Assembly (NCBI GenBank): GCA_903899965.1
Contig: CAIULB010000008.1
Span: 1 to 43,842 of the forward strand
Direction of reading: 5' to 3'
Length of the DNA: 43,842 nucleotides
From: an uncultured Methylophilaceae bacterium
GTDB lineage: Bacteria; Pseudomonadota; Gammaproteobacteria; Burkholderiales; Methylophilaceae
Shown: in pieces, positions 9,658 to 17,901 of the stretch
Position numbering within the stretch: the stretch's first letter is position 1
How the letters are laid out: each line of letters opens with the position of its first letter
Made by a program: the position numbers and the translations under genes
Notes under the pieces: generated by a model
Databases searched by the model: none
What the model was told of the DNA's origin: nothing
What the model saw: only the letters and a program-made list of their open reading frames with translations

Positions 9658-10197
9658 ATGAAGCTCGTGGTGCTAGACAGGGACGGCGTCATTAATTACG
9701 ACTCCGTCCATTTCATCAAGAGCACCAACGAGTGGATTCCAATCCCTGGCAGTTTAGAGGCGATTGCACTCCTCAACCAAAGTGGCTATCGCGTGGCGAT
9801 TGCGACTAACCAGTCGGGCATTAGCCGTGGCCTTTTCGACATGGTGACACTCAACGCGATTCACGACAAAATGCACAGGGCACTCGGCCAACTTGGCGGT
9901 CGTATCGATGCGATGTTCTATTGCCCGCACTCGGCAGAGGATAACTGCAGTTGCCGCAAACCCAAGCCAGGCATGATGGAAGAGATAGGTAGACGCTATA
10001 GCCAAGACATGAAGAGCGTGCCAATGGTGGGTGACGCCTTGCGTGACCTGCAAGCGGGCGCGGTGCTTGGCATGCAACCGATGTTAGTTCGAACAGGCAA
10101 GGGCGAAGAAACGCTAGCGGCTGGTGGATTGCCCGAGGGCACCTTGGTTTTCGCTGACTTGGCGGAAGCCGTTCAACATATCATTGCTAAGAGCTAA
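9658..10197 (+). CDS. gmhB: GmhB, D-glycero-D-manno-heptose 1,7-bisphosphate 7-phosphatase
   Basis: GmhB removes the 7-phosphate from heptose bisphosphate in the ADP-heptose route that supplies the LPS inner core. The 179-residue protein is a HAD phosphatase: the nucleophile and acid are D7 and D9 in VVLDRDGVIN, the second motif is ATNQSG, and the zinc loop is complete (C89, H91, C97, C99 in CPHSAEDNCSC). It begins two bases after the glyS stop and is followed at once by an acyltransferase gene, consistent with an envelope-biogenesis pair at the end of the synthetase operon. Confidence 0.95.
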   Translation: MKLVVLDRDGVINYDSVHFIKSTNEWIPIPGSLEAIALLNQSGYRVAIATNQSGISRGLFDMVTLNAIHDKMHRALGQLGGRIDAMFYCPHSAEDNCSCRKPKPGMMEEIGRRYSQDMKSVPMVGDALRDLQAGAVLGMQPMLVRTGKGEETLAAGGLPEGTLVFADLAEAVQHIIAKS

Positions 10198-10208
10198 GGT
10201 TGAACAAC

Positions 10209-10919
10209 ATGAGACTCATCCGCTCGATATTGTTTAATCTAGGGATGCTTGCCATCACACCTGTGTTCTCCGTGCTTGCGATTTTACTTTTCCCTTTGCC
10301 AGCTGTCCTGCATTCACGCATCGTCAGTAGCTGGGCTTACCTTGCCATGTTTTGGCTTAAGGTCACCTGCGGCCTAAGCTTCCGGGTCATCGGCAAAGAA
10401 AATATCCCCAACCACTCCTGTATCGTTTTAGCCAAGCACCAGTCCGCTTGGGAGACCATCGCCTTTCAAACTATTTTCCCGCCACAGATTTGGGTGATGA
10501 AACGCAGTCTTTTATGGATTCCATTTTTAGGTTGGGCGTTCGCAGCACTTCACGCCATTGCCATTGACCGTGCAGCGGGCCGTGAGGCACTCAAGCAAAT
10601 GGTTGACCAGGGCATGGACAGGCTTGCCAAGGGCCTATGGGTCGTCATCTTCCCTGAGGGAACGCGCATAGCGCCAGGTAAGAAAGGTAAATATCATATC
10701 GGCGGCGCTTGGCTCGCCACCCATACCAAAGCGACCGTGGTGCCAGTGGCTCACAACGCTGGTGAGTTTTGGCGGAAGAATTCATTCTTAAAAACACCGG
10801 GCGTGATTACCGTGAGCATCGGCAAGCCGATTGAAACGACGGGCTTAAAACCAGATGCCGTGAATCAAATGGTGGAGGCCTGGATTGAAAGCGAGATGCC
10901 GCTTTTAAGAAGTCGCTAA
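10209..10919 (+). CDS. plsC: 1-acyl-sn-glycerol-3-phosphate acyltransferase (PlsC family)
   Basis: PlsC-type enzymes transfer a second acyl chain to lysophosphatidic acid at the inner membrane. The 236-residue protein has hydrophobic segments near the N-terminus (about 10-50), then acyltransferase blocks. Block I reads KHQSAWET, so the usual HX4D is HX4E; block III is FPEGTRIAPGKKGKYHIGG. ATG 10209 was chosen because AAGGT lies 7 bases upstream; a TTG at 10200 is in frame but overlaps that site. It starts 11 bases after gmhB. Whether it is the main cellular PlsC or a paralogue cannot be judged here. Confidence 0.88.
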   Translation: MRLIRSILFNLGMLAITPVFSVLAILLFPLPAVLHSRIVSSWAYLAMFWLKVTCGLSFRVIGKENIPNHSCIVLAKHQSAWETIAFQTIFPPQIWVMKRSLLWIPFLGWAFAALHAIAIDRAAGREALKQMVDQGMDRLAKGLWVVIFPEGTRIAPGKKGKYHIGGAWLATHTKATVVPVAHNAGEFWRKNSFLKTPGVITVSIGKPIETTGLKPDAVNQMVEAWIESEMPLLRSR

Positions 10920-10920
10920 A

Positions 10921-11631
10921 ATGACGCAGCTCCATTTGCCTATCCCCAACGGCGAACCAATTCCATATCACCTAGAGCGCCGCGTACGCAAAACCGTTGG
11001 CCTAAAAATTAATCACGATGGCTTAGTCGTTCATGCCCCAACAAGACTTTCACAAAAAGAGCTTGAGCGCATGCTGCTCAGCAAAGCGGATTGGATCCTT
11101 AAGAAGTTAAAAGCCCAGCAAGAAAACCAACTAGAGAAATTCATTTGGGAGGATGGCGCATCACTGCTCTTACTGGGCAATCCAATTGAGCTGTCTATTC
11201 GTTTGGACTCTGTGAGCCGCGCTTTGGAATATGAACCAGGCCGCATTTCTGTTGCGCTGCCCACACCCAACAACCAAACCAGCATCGCCAGGAAGGTGCT
11301 GCAATGGTACAAAAAACAAGCCCTCACCGACTTCACAAGGCGCATTGCATTGCTTGCCGCCAAGCTGGGGGTGGAGACGCCGCCGCTATTTTTAAGTAAC
11401 GCGCGCTCACGCTGGGGGAGTTGTAACAGTCGCGGGGAAGTGCGGCTCAATTGGCGTCTGCTTCAAGCGCCGCCGCACATCATCAACTACGTGGTAGCAC
11501 ATGAACTAGCGCACCTAAAAGAGATGAACCACTCGACTCAATTCTGGGCGACTGTTGAACGTATCTATCCAGATTACAAGACTGCAGAAAAAGAGCTCAA
11601 GGCCTGGTCAGCCAGACTTCACCGCTTCTAA
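10921..11631 (+). CDS. YgjP/DUF45-type zinc metallopeptidase
   Basis: This 236-residue protein belongs to the YgjP-like metallopeptidase family (DUF45, SprT-related). The C-terminal domain carries the signature SRWGSCNSRGEVRLNWRL followed by the zinc motif HELAH (H194, E195, H198) and a third ligand H204 in MNHSTQFW. The N-terminal half is a YgjP-type strand-rich region with RRVRKTVGLKI. The substrate is unknown for the family. The gene starts one base after plsC stops, so it ends the glyQ-glyS-gmhB-plsC message. Confidence 0.85.
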   Translation: MTQLHLPIPNGEPIPYHLERRVRKTVGLKINHDGLVVHAPTRLSQKELERMLLSKADWILKKLKAQQENQLEKFIWEDGASLLLLGNPIELSIRLDSVSRALEYEPGRISVALPTPNNQTSIARKVLQWYKKQALTDFTRRIALLAAKLGVETPPLFLSNARSRWGSCNSRGEVRLNWRLLQAPPHIINYVVAHELAHLKEMNHSTQFWATVERIYPDYKTAEKELKAWSARLHRF

Positions 11632-11658
11632 AGAATTTAGGCTGTGCATTTAATGAAA

Positions 11659-11680
11659 ATCATGAGTGCTTATTCATGAT
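11659..11680. promoter_or_regulatory. Inverted repeat upstream of pqqA, possible operator
   Basis: ATCATGA (11659-11665) and TCATGAT (11674-11680) are perfect reverse complements with an 8-base spacer. The repeat lies 95 bases before the pqqA ATG, outside any gene. It may be a regulator-binding site; no factor can be named. A TATTAT at 11711-11716 is a possible -10 element but has no convincing partner. Confidence 0.35.
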
Positions 11681-11774
11681 CACTGATAGGGTGACTTTTG
11701 GTGTGAAGCGTATTATTCATTCAACGCGATGCAATGACTGCAAAGCAACTTAAACAAACACTTGGAGAATTATT

Positions 11775-11846
11775 ATGTGGACAAAACCAGCAGCTACAGA
11801 AATGCGTTTCGGCTTTGAAGTAACAATGTACGTAATGAACAAATAA
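11775..11846 (+). CDS. pqqA: PqqA, precursor peptide of pyrroloquinoline quinone
   Basis: PqqA is the ribosomal peptide from which PQQ, cofactor of methanol and other quinoprotein dehydrogenases, is made. The 23-residue frame [20 protein letters not shown]... has the invariant glutamate E15 and tyrosine Y19, spaced ExxxY, whose side chains PqqE links. The MWTKP start is typical of methylotroph precursors. GGAG lies 7 bases before the ATG. A terminator follows within 25 bases, and no pqqB, C, D or E is in the window, so this is a stand-alone copy. It lies between the glyQS block and the convergent cbb3 cluster. Multiple pqqA copies are known in some methylotrophs; whether this one is the main source here is unknown. 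Confidence 0.93.
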   Translation: MWTKPAATEMRFGFEVTMYVMNK

Positions 11847-11866
11847 TTCTTTTAAGAATTGTTGTT

Positions 11867-11897
11867 AAAAAAAGACAGCCTAGGCTGTCTTTTTTTT
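11867..11897. terminator. Bidirectional intrinsic terminator between pqqA and ccoI
   Basis: A palindrome centred on AGACAGCC-TAGG-CTGTCT (core 11873-11890) is flanked by an A-run on the left and a T-run on the right, giving a U-tract on both strands. It sits about 20 bases after pqqA and 9 bases after the ccoI stop, and can serve both convergent genes. Confidence 0.88.
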
Positions 11898-11905
11898 CGC
11901 ATCAC

Positions 11906-14350
11906 TCACTTCAATCGAAGCGCATTCAAGACCACAATCAAAGAACTCACTGACATCCCAATCGCCGCCATCCATGGGCTCAGCAAGCCCGTTGCAGCAA
12001 ATGGCAAGGCGACCAAGTTGTAGGCGATCGCCCAGATAAAGTTTTGCCTAATCACGCTGATGCCAAAACGACTCGTCACCAGCGCGTGTTCAATTTCTAG
12101 CAGGTGTTCGGTGAGCAACACCACATCACCGGTTGCCCTCGCCATCTGGGTGCCGCTCCCCATGGCCATGGAAACTTGTGCGCCCGCGAGGACTGGCGCG
12201 TCATTAATGCCGTCCCCCACCATCGCCACCACCGCGCCTTGCGCCTGCAAGGCATGAAGATGCGCCAACTTATCCTCTGGTGAGCAGGCGGCTTTCCAGT
12301 CCTCTACACCAACCAATTTAGCAAAGTGAGATACGGACTCAGCAGAGTCGCCACTCAGAATAGAGACATTGAGGCCCTGCTGTTTCAATTTTTGGATCAG
12401 CGCTTGAGCCTCTGGTCGTGCCTGGTCTGCCAACACAAAAGTCGCGAGCAGTCGTGTTTCATCACTGAGCCAAACGACCGTAGCCCCCAACAAGTGCTGC
12501 TGTGCTAAATGGGCCGCAAAGGCCTGGTTGAGTCTTGCGTTACCCAAGCGCAATCTAAGCCCCGCCACAAGCCCCTCAACGCCCTGGCCAGGGATGTTCT
12601 TAACATCTGTCGCCAACTGCACTGGACGATTACCCTGTGCGTTTAAGAAGGCCTTTGCAAGCGCATGCTCCGAATGCTTTTCTAAACTCGCCGCCAATTG
12701 CAAACAGGTCTCGGCATCTAGGTCGGCATGGGTGATGGTATCGACTAAACTTAGCTGGCCTAGCGTGAGCGTGCCTGTTTTGTCGAAGACAAAGTGCGTG
12801 ACCTTGGCTAAAGTTTCCAGGGCATGTCCACGCGTCAGTAGAACACCGCGCCCGACCAGGTGGGAGCCCGCTGCCGCAAACGCTGCTGGCGCGGCGAGTG
12901 ATAAGGCACATGGGCAACTCACCACCAACACCGTGAGCACAATTTCTAAGATACGGTCCGGCTGAATTTGCCACCAGGCCAAGGCGACCAAGGCAACGGT
13001 CACCAGCAAGGCCGTCGTAAAGTAGGCGGCAACGCGGTCAGCCGTCTCTGCGAGCTTGGGCTTCTCCGCCTGCGCCCTGTCTAGCAAACGGGAAATGCCT
13101 GCCAGCATGGTGTTCTCAGCAATCGCGGTCACCTGGATGGTGAGCGGGCTTTCGTAGTTGATACTGCCCGCGAATACTTGGGCGCCTAAAGATTTTGGCA
13201 GTGGGCGGCTTTCGCCGGTGAGCAGTGACTCGTCGACACTACTCTCGCCTGTCACCACAATGCCGTCAGCCGCGATGGTTTCACCTGGCTTAGCCAGAAT
13301 GACGTCACCTAATTTCAACTCCATCACGGGGATTAAGGTCTGTGCTTCACCATCCACTTTAGTGGCCATCACCGGGGCAAGTCGCAATAGATTCTCTGAG
13401 GCCTCGATAGACTTCTCACGTGCATTTCGTTCGAGATATCTTGTACCCAACAAGAAGAACACCAACATGGTGAGCGTGTCAAAATAAACGACACCCTGTC
13501 CTTGAACCGTCGCCCAGACGCTGCCCACAAAGCCCGTCATTAATCCCAGTGTGATCGGCACATCCATGCCAATTTGGCGATTGCGAATGCTGCGCCAAGC
13601 AGATCCATAGAACGGCCATGCGGCGTAAGTAATCGCTGGGATGGTTAAGACAAAACTAAACCATCGCAATAGTTGCGCGGTTGCAAACTCTAATCCTTGG
13701 GCAGGACCCGCATACAAGGCCACGGCAATCATCATCACCTGGCCAGCACTAAGGCCCGCCACAGCGAGTCTTCTGAAGTCAGACTTACGCTGCTGCTGGC
13801 GCAGCGCGTCTTGCTGCTGGGCACTAAAGGGGTGGGCGTGATAGCCGATCTTATTGATCTCGGCCAAGATCTGACTGAGCTTGATTTGATTATCGTTCCA
13901 GCGGACACGTGCACGCTGTGAGCCGTAGTTCACATTCACACTTCGCACACCCACCAGCTGACTTAAATGGCGCTCGTTGAGCCATACACAGGCAGCGCAG
14001 GTGATGCCCTCAAGAATCAGCGAGGCCTCTTTGTAGTTGCCCTCACCCTCGAGCACAAAGCTTTTCTGTACTTCGGGGTGGTCGTACAAGGCGAGCTGAA
14101 GTAATGCATCGGGAACGAGATCTTCAGCGGTTTTAGGAAGCTCGGTACGGTGTTTGTAATAGTCTTCTAGACCATTCTCAACAATAGACTCTGCGACCGA
14201 CTGGCAGCCGCGACAGCACATGGGCTGGGATTGACCAAAAATACTGGCTGAAAAACTAACCCCCGCGGGGACAGGCAAGCCGCAGTGAAAGCAGTCAACC
14301 TTGTCTTGAGCTCGATGGTACTGCGTCTGATGCTGCTCACCCATCTGCAT
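11906..14350 (-). CDS. ccoI: CcoI/FixI-type copper-translocating P-type ATPase
   Basis: CcoI is a P1B copper ATPase that supplies copper for the cbb3 oxidase. The 814-residue protein has an N-terminal cysteine-rich region (FHCG at 21-24, CCRGC at 45-49) typical of the CcoI group, one heavy-metal-associated domain with CAAC (C118, C121), eight membrane helices, the ion-binding SCPCALS motif, the phosphorylation motif DKTGTLT and the hinge GDGINDAP. Its position last in the cco cluster, 10 bases after ccoH, separates it from copper-resistance CopA. Two ATGs (14350, 14344) are possible starts. No ccoS follows; only the shared terminator does. Confidence 0.94.
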   Translation of the reverse strand: MQMGEQHQTQYHRAQDKVDCFHCGLPVPAGVSFSASIFGQSQPMCCRGCQSVAESIVENGLEDYYKHRTELPKTAEDLVPDALLQLALYDHPEVQKSFVLEGEGNYKEASLILEGITCAACVWLNERHLSQLVGVRSVNVNYGSQRARVRWNDNQIKLSQILAEINKIGYHAHPFSAQQQDALRQQQRKSDFRRLAVAGLSAGQVMMIAVALYAGPAQGLEFATAQLLRWFSFVLTIPAITYAAWPFYGSAWRSIRNRQIGMDVPITLGLMTGFVGSVWATVQGQGVVYFDTLTMLVFFLLGTRYLERNAREKSIEASENLLRLAPVMATKVDGEAQTLIPVMELKLGDVILAKPGETIAADGIVVTGESSVDESLLTGESRPLPKSLGAQVFAGSINYESPLTIQVTAIAENTMLAGISRLLDRAQAEKPKLAETADRVAAYFTTALLVTVALVALAWWQIQPDRILEIVLTVLVVSCPCALSLAAPAAFAAAGSHLVGRGVLLTRGHALETLAKVTHFVFDKTGTLTLGQLSLVDTITHADLDAETCLQLAASLEKHSEHALAKAFLNAQGNRPVQLATDVKNIPGQGVEGLVAGLRLRLGNARLNQAFAAHLAQQHLLGATVVWLSDETRLLATFVLADQARPEAQALIQKLKQQGLNVSILSGDSAESVSHFAKLVGVEDWKAACSPEDKLAHLHALQAQGAVVAMVGDGINDAPVLAGAQVSMAMGSGTQMARATGDVVLLTEHLLEIEHALVTSRFGISVIRQNFIWAIAYNLVALPFAATGLLSPWMAAIGMSVSSLIVVLNALRLK

Positions 14351-14360
14351 AACTTAAATA

Positions 14361-15155
14361 TTATTGACCTACTGAAATAGGTTGTTTCAGCGCGTAGTGC
14401 GCCTCACCCTTCACAATCTCTAGGTCAGTCAACCACGAGCCCTCGTCTGACAAGCGCAGGGTCGCGTGATATTCGCCAGGCTTGGTTTCAGAGAACTGGA
14501 TGGTTTGGTCGTCCGCGCTATTGGCCAGGCGCCATAACTCAATCGTCACAGTTGCTGCGATGATCGGCTGGTTTTGTTTGTCTGATAACTTAACCACCAC
14601 ATTCGATGCGAGATTATTTTTTAGGGCGTCTAAGCCTTGCACATCTACGTGCCACCCAAGATTCTTCTGTTGTTCAATATCTTGAACATGCGACTCATAG
14701 AGCTTGTTTCTATCGTGCGGTATTACACCAGGGAAGCCTGTATGTACTTGGCCGTTTGACGGGTTAGGTAGCACAAGGCGCACCAAGCCATCTGGCAAAC
14801 CTCGAGAAGAGATGGACAAGAGGATCGCCATCAACAACACCAACCCAACAAAGAAAGCGATGATGAGCTTAGGTGCCCAGTGCATGCTCTCTTTTTTCTT
14901 CTGCATGCCCCCAAACACAATAAGCAGGCCTGCATTGGCAAGATAGACGGCGAAATGAATCGTGAGCACATCACCACCAGGCCAGTGCTGTGTGCTATAG
15001 GCGATGTAGGCGATGAACGGCAGAACGCCACTTAAGATGCCCGCCCAAAAATTAGAGAGCCCTACTTTACGCACGACAAAAAATAGAACCGCAGCCACGG
15101 CCAAGCCGCCAAACAGGGTTTCAGTCATGCTGAGTTCATTTGCAAATAGTGACAT
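14361..15155 (-). CDS. ccoH: FixH/CcoH-like cbb3 assembly protein with extra N-terminal membrane region
   Basis: The C-terminal half (about residues 150-264) resembles the periplasmic FixH domain, with LPNPSNGQVHTGFPGVIPHD, VDVQ...VKLSDKQNQPIIAATVTIELWR and PGEYHATLRLSDEGSWL. CcoH/FixH helps assemble cbb3 oxidase. The usual CcoH is about 160-170 residues with a single membrane anchor; this one has 264. The N-terminal 115 residues hold about four hydrophobic segments (roughly 12-30, 35-53, 62-80, 95-115), so three extra spans precede the normal anchor. It starts one base inside the ccoG stop (TAATG) and lies before ccoI. Function is inferred from position and the C-terminal domain. Confidence 0.8.
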   Translation of the reverse strand: MSLFANELSMTETLFGGLAVAAVLFFVVRKVGLSNFWAGILSGVLPFIAYIAYSTQHWPGGDVLTIHFAVYLANAGLLIVFGGMQKKKESMHWAPKLIIAFFVGLVLLMAILLSISSRGLPDGLVRLVLPNPSNGQVHTGFPGVIPHDRNKLYESHVQDIEQQKNLGWHVDVQGLDALKNNLASNVVVKLSDKQNQPIIAATVTIELWRLANSADDQTIQFSETKPGEYHATLRLSDEGSWLTDLEIVKGEAHYALKQPISVGQ

Positions 15156-16582
15156 TAATCGTGCTCTCTCGGCGTATTAAAACTCGCTTCTAATTCCATC
15201 TTTTCGCCCGTTGAAACTTGGGTTACCTCAAACTCAAACTCATGCGTTTTCTCAGCAAGCTCATGGCTCAAGTTGATCTTAGCGTTCACTGCCAAGGCCT
15301 TACCTGCGCGCACTTTGATTTCTGGAATGTTACCCATATCCAAAGCTTCTTTAGGTATATGGTGGACCGTGACTTCGTAAGTTTGTTCTGTTTCAGTTTT
15401 ATTCACAATATGAATCTGGTAGCGGTTACGCACACTGCCATCTGATAACAAGACAAAAAGCGGTTGGCGCACCTGCTGAATATTTACTTCCGTATCACTA
15501 CGTGTGCCGATGTTATAGAAGAGCACGCTGGTCATTAACAATATCGCGCCCGCATAGCCAAGGACCTTGAATCGTTTCCACATCACTTTTGGCGGATGTG
15601 GCGTTGGGCTCGCCATGTTGCGTTCTGAGTCATAGCGAATCAATCCGCGTGGATAGCCAACGGAATCCATAATGTTGTCGCAGGCATCAATACACAAGCC
15701 GCAAGAGATACATTGGTACTGCAGACCGTTGCGGATATCAATCCCGGTTGGACAAACCTGCACACAGAAGCCGCAGTCGATACAGTCGCCATGGCCAGCC
15801 GCTGTGCGCTCGTCGCGTGTTTTTAGACCTTGAATAGGAATGGTGCGACCTTTTAAACCTTCGCCGCGTTTAGTGTCATAGGTCACCGCCAAGGTGTCTG
15901 CCTCGTACATCACGCCTTGGAAACGCGCATAAGGGCAGGCATACAAACAGATCTGTTCGCGTGCAACACCGCCAGCCATGTAGGTCAGCACTGTGAGCAC
16001 CAAGACTGCAAAATAGCCGCCAGGGACCCCTGTGCCTGCAAAGAAGTCATGCACGAATGTTGGCGCGTAACTGAAGTAGCAGGCAAAGGTGATCGCGGTC
16101 CACATCGACACCAAAATCATGAGCGCATGGGACGCCCCGATCTTGAATATTTTCTCAAGATTCCAGTGTTGTTTCTTCAAGCGCAATCTGGCTGGACGCT
16201 CGCCTTGGATCAAGTGCTCAATTTGAATGAACATGTCTGACCACAGGGTTTGGAAACAGAAGTAGCCACACCAGGCGCGCCCTACCAAGCCAGTCACAAA
16301 AAATAACAGGGCGGCAGCTATAAAGAGCAGCATCGCCAACCAGAAAATATCTTGCGGGTAGACGATTAAATCAAAGATAAAGAACCGACGAGTCGTCAGA
16401 TCAAAAAGAATCGCTTGTGAGGCAGCGCTCACGCGCGCCCAAGGCATCCAAGGCAATAAGAAATAAACGGTGTATGCAAGCAGCATGACAGCCGTTTTGA
16501 AGGTTCTAAACTGACCCTTTACTGAGCGCGTCACAATCGGGATATGTTTTTGATAGAGTGACTTTTCTGCTTGATCTGGCAT
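15155..16582 (-). CDS. ccoG: CcoG/FixG/RdxA, polyferredoxin-like cbb3 maturation protein
   Basis: CcoG is a membrane-anchored iron-sulfur protein thought to reduce copper during cbb3 oxidase assembly. The 475-residue protein has N-terminal membrane helices (including LLAYTVYFLLPWMPW and a WCGYFCFQTLWSD segment), the mid-protein CLYACPYARFQG motif and a two-cluster ferredoxin domain reading CIDCGFCVQVCPTGID and CISCGLCIDACD. A C-terminal Ig-like domain follows (about 340-470). It is separated from ccoP by 140 bases that hold a strong hairpin, while it overlaps ccoH, so ccoG-ccoH-ccoI may be expressed at a different level from ccoNOQP. Confidence 0.95.
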   Translation of the reverse strand: MPDQAEKSLYQKHIPIVTRSVKGQFRTFKTAVMLLAYTVYFLLPWMPWARVSAASQAILFDLTTRRFFIFDLIVYPQDIFWLAMLLFIAAALLFFVTGLVGRAWCGYFCFQTLWSDMFIQIEHLIQGERPARLRLKKQHWNLEKIFKIGASHALMILVSMWTAITFACYFSYAPTFVHDFFAGTGVPGGYFAVLVLTVLTYMAGGVAREQICLYACPYARFQGVMYEADTLAVTYDTKRGEGLKGRTIPIQGLKTRDERTAAGHGDCIDCGFCVQVCPTGIDIRNGLQYQCISCGLCIDACDNIMDSVGYPRGLIRYDSERNMASPTPHPPKVMWKRFKVLGYAGAILLMTSVLFYNIGTRSDTEVNIQQVRQPLFVLLSDGSVRNRYQIHIVNKTETEQTYEVTVHHIPKEALDMGNIPEIKVRAGKALAVNAKINLSHELAEKTHEFEFEVTQVSTGEKMELEASFNTPREHD

Positions 16583-16598
16583 CTTTTTCTTTCAAATA

Positions 16599-16630
16599 AT
16601 AAAGGCTCGCAATTGCTTGCAAGCCTTTAT
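16599..16630 (-). terminator. Hairpin with GCAA tetraloop between ccoP and ccoG (attenuator or processing site)
   Basis: In the minus-strand transcript, nine pairs (ATAAAGGCT with AGCCTTTAT), a U-G wobble, then four more pairs (GCAA with TTGC) close a GCAA loop of the GNRA class. The sequence after the stem is TATTTG-rich rather than a solid U-run, so it is a weak terminator at best and may instead protect or mark a processed 3' end of ccoNOQP mRNA. It lies 17 bases before the ccoG start. Confidence 0.6.
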
Positions 16631-16722
16631 CTGTTCAACTACAACGATTTTTTACTGGTTGTTTGTGCAGTGCTTTTAAACACTGGACTTACAAACAAGG
16701 ACTTGAGCTTAATGAGGGTATA

Positions 16723-17664
16723 TTACTTACCGCCGCCCAAGCTGTCATGTACATACACGGTTAACAATTTAATTTGTTCTGGTTTCAAACGTGTTTCCCA
16801 AACTGGCATCACGCCCTTATCCATCCCGCCGTAAATTAAGGTTTTAACTTCACCCAATTTAGCTTCTGGTGTTTTTGCACCCAACACATCAGGCCACAAC
16901 CAGATCTTGTCGGTTAAGTTCGCTGAACCCATCGCAATATTACCTTTAGCTTCCGCACCGTGACATGCATAACAACCCGCTTTGTCACCGTGGAAAATCG
17001 CATCGCCTAATTTTGCTGCAGCAGCATTATGTGGCTCGCCTGATAGGCTCAATACGTAGTTACTGACTTGTGTCAGCTCGGCATCAGTCAAGATCGTCTT
17101 AAATGCTGGCATCACGCCGTGACGGCCACCCACGATAGTGGTTTGGATGTTTTCGTATGTACCGCCATATTGCCAGTAGTCATCTGTCAAGTTAGGTGCA
17201 AACTTAATCTTGCCCTGACCGCCTGCTTGGTGACATGGTGCGCAGTTGTCTGAAAACAGTGTCTTACCCGCTGAGTTCACGAACTGCATCAACTCTGCAT
17301 CCTTAGAAACATCTTCGAATGATTTGCCAGCCACCTTATCGAAGTAAGGCTTCTGCTCTTTGTGAAGCTCATTCATCTCAACCATCAACTTGGAGCGCAT
17401 GTTCCAGTGGGTGGTCTTTGTTTCTTGCGTGCCATCGACCTTAGTTGCAACGTAAGTGATGTTGTTTAACCCAGGGACGCCTTTGGTATATGTGTTACCA
17501 ATTGGCCATGCTGGGTAAAACAACCAATAAACGAGCGCAAACCCGAAAGTGATGTAAAAGCCCCAAATCCACCAACGTGGTAGCGGATTATTCAGCTCCT
17601 GTAAATCATCATCCCATACGTGACCAGTGGTCTCGACTGTTACTTTTTTGTTGTCCTGACTCAT
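16723..17664 (-). CDS. ccoP: CcoP, dihaem cytochrome c subunit of cbb3 oxidase
   Basis: CcoP passes electrons towards CcoO/CcoN in the cbb3-type terminal oxidase. The 313-residue protein has the FixP N-terminal segment with one membrane helix (about 31-50, preceded by WDDDLQELNNPLPRWW) and two cytochrome c domains with haem sites CAPCH (141-145) and CYACH (231-235). Downstream methionines in GVMPAF and GVMPVW are probable axial ligands. AGGGA lies 7 bases before the ATG, and the gene starts 13 bases after ccoQ stops. Confidence 0.96.
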   Translation of the reverse strand: MSQDNKKVTVETTGHVWDDDLQELNNPLPRWWIWGFYITFGFALVYWLFYPAWPIGNTYTKGVPGLNNITYVATKVDGTQETKTTHWNMRSKLMVEMNELHKEQKPYFDKVAGKSFEDVSKDAELMQFVNSAGKTLFSDNCAPCHQAGGQGKIKFAPNLTDDYWQYGGTYENIQTTIVGGRHGVMPAFKTILTDAELTQVSNYVLSLSGEPHNAAAAKLGDAIFHGDKAGCYACHGAEAKGNIAMGSANLTDKIWLWPDVLGAKTPEAKLGEVKTLIYGGMDKGVMPVWETRLKPEQIKLLTVYVHDSLGGGK

Positions 17665-17677
17665 GATTATTCCCTAC

Positions 17678-17845
17678 TTAAATGTCGTCATCTTGCAAAG
17701 GTATGTTCTTGAAACTCTCTAATTGCGCACCGCGCTGCTTGCTGCCGTAGAGGTAGACAACCACCCCGCAGAACAAGCCGAAGAAAATAACCAGCGATAC
17801 CGGCTTGGTATTTTCAAACTTGGTAAACCACATTAGCCATTCCAT
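17678..17845 (-). CDS. ccoQ: CcoQ, small subunit of cbb3 oxidase
   Basis: A 55-residue frame lies in the gap between ccoO and ccoP and was too short for a usual length cut-off. It starts MEWLMWFTKFENTKPVS, has a single hydrophobic segment (about 16-33) and continues with YGSKQRGAQLESF, the pattern of CcoQ/FixQ, which stabilises the CcoP-containing complex. AAGGA lies 7 bases before the ATG at 17845. The order N-O-Q-P is the standard one, which supports the call strongly. Confidence 0.92.
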   Translation of the reverse strand: MEWLMWFTKFENTKPVSLVIFFGLFCGVVVYLYGSKQRGAQLESFKNIPLQDDDI

Positions 17846-17901
17846 CTCAATATCCTTTTGCCAAAATATTCATCTTCAACAACCCCTTGCAAACCCCGCG
17901 A

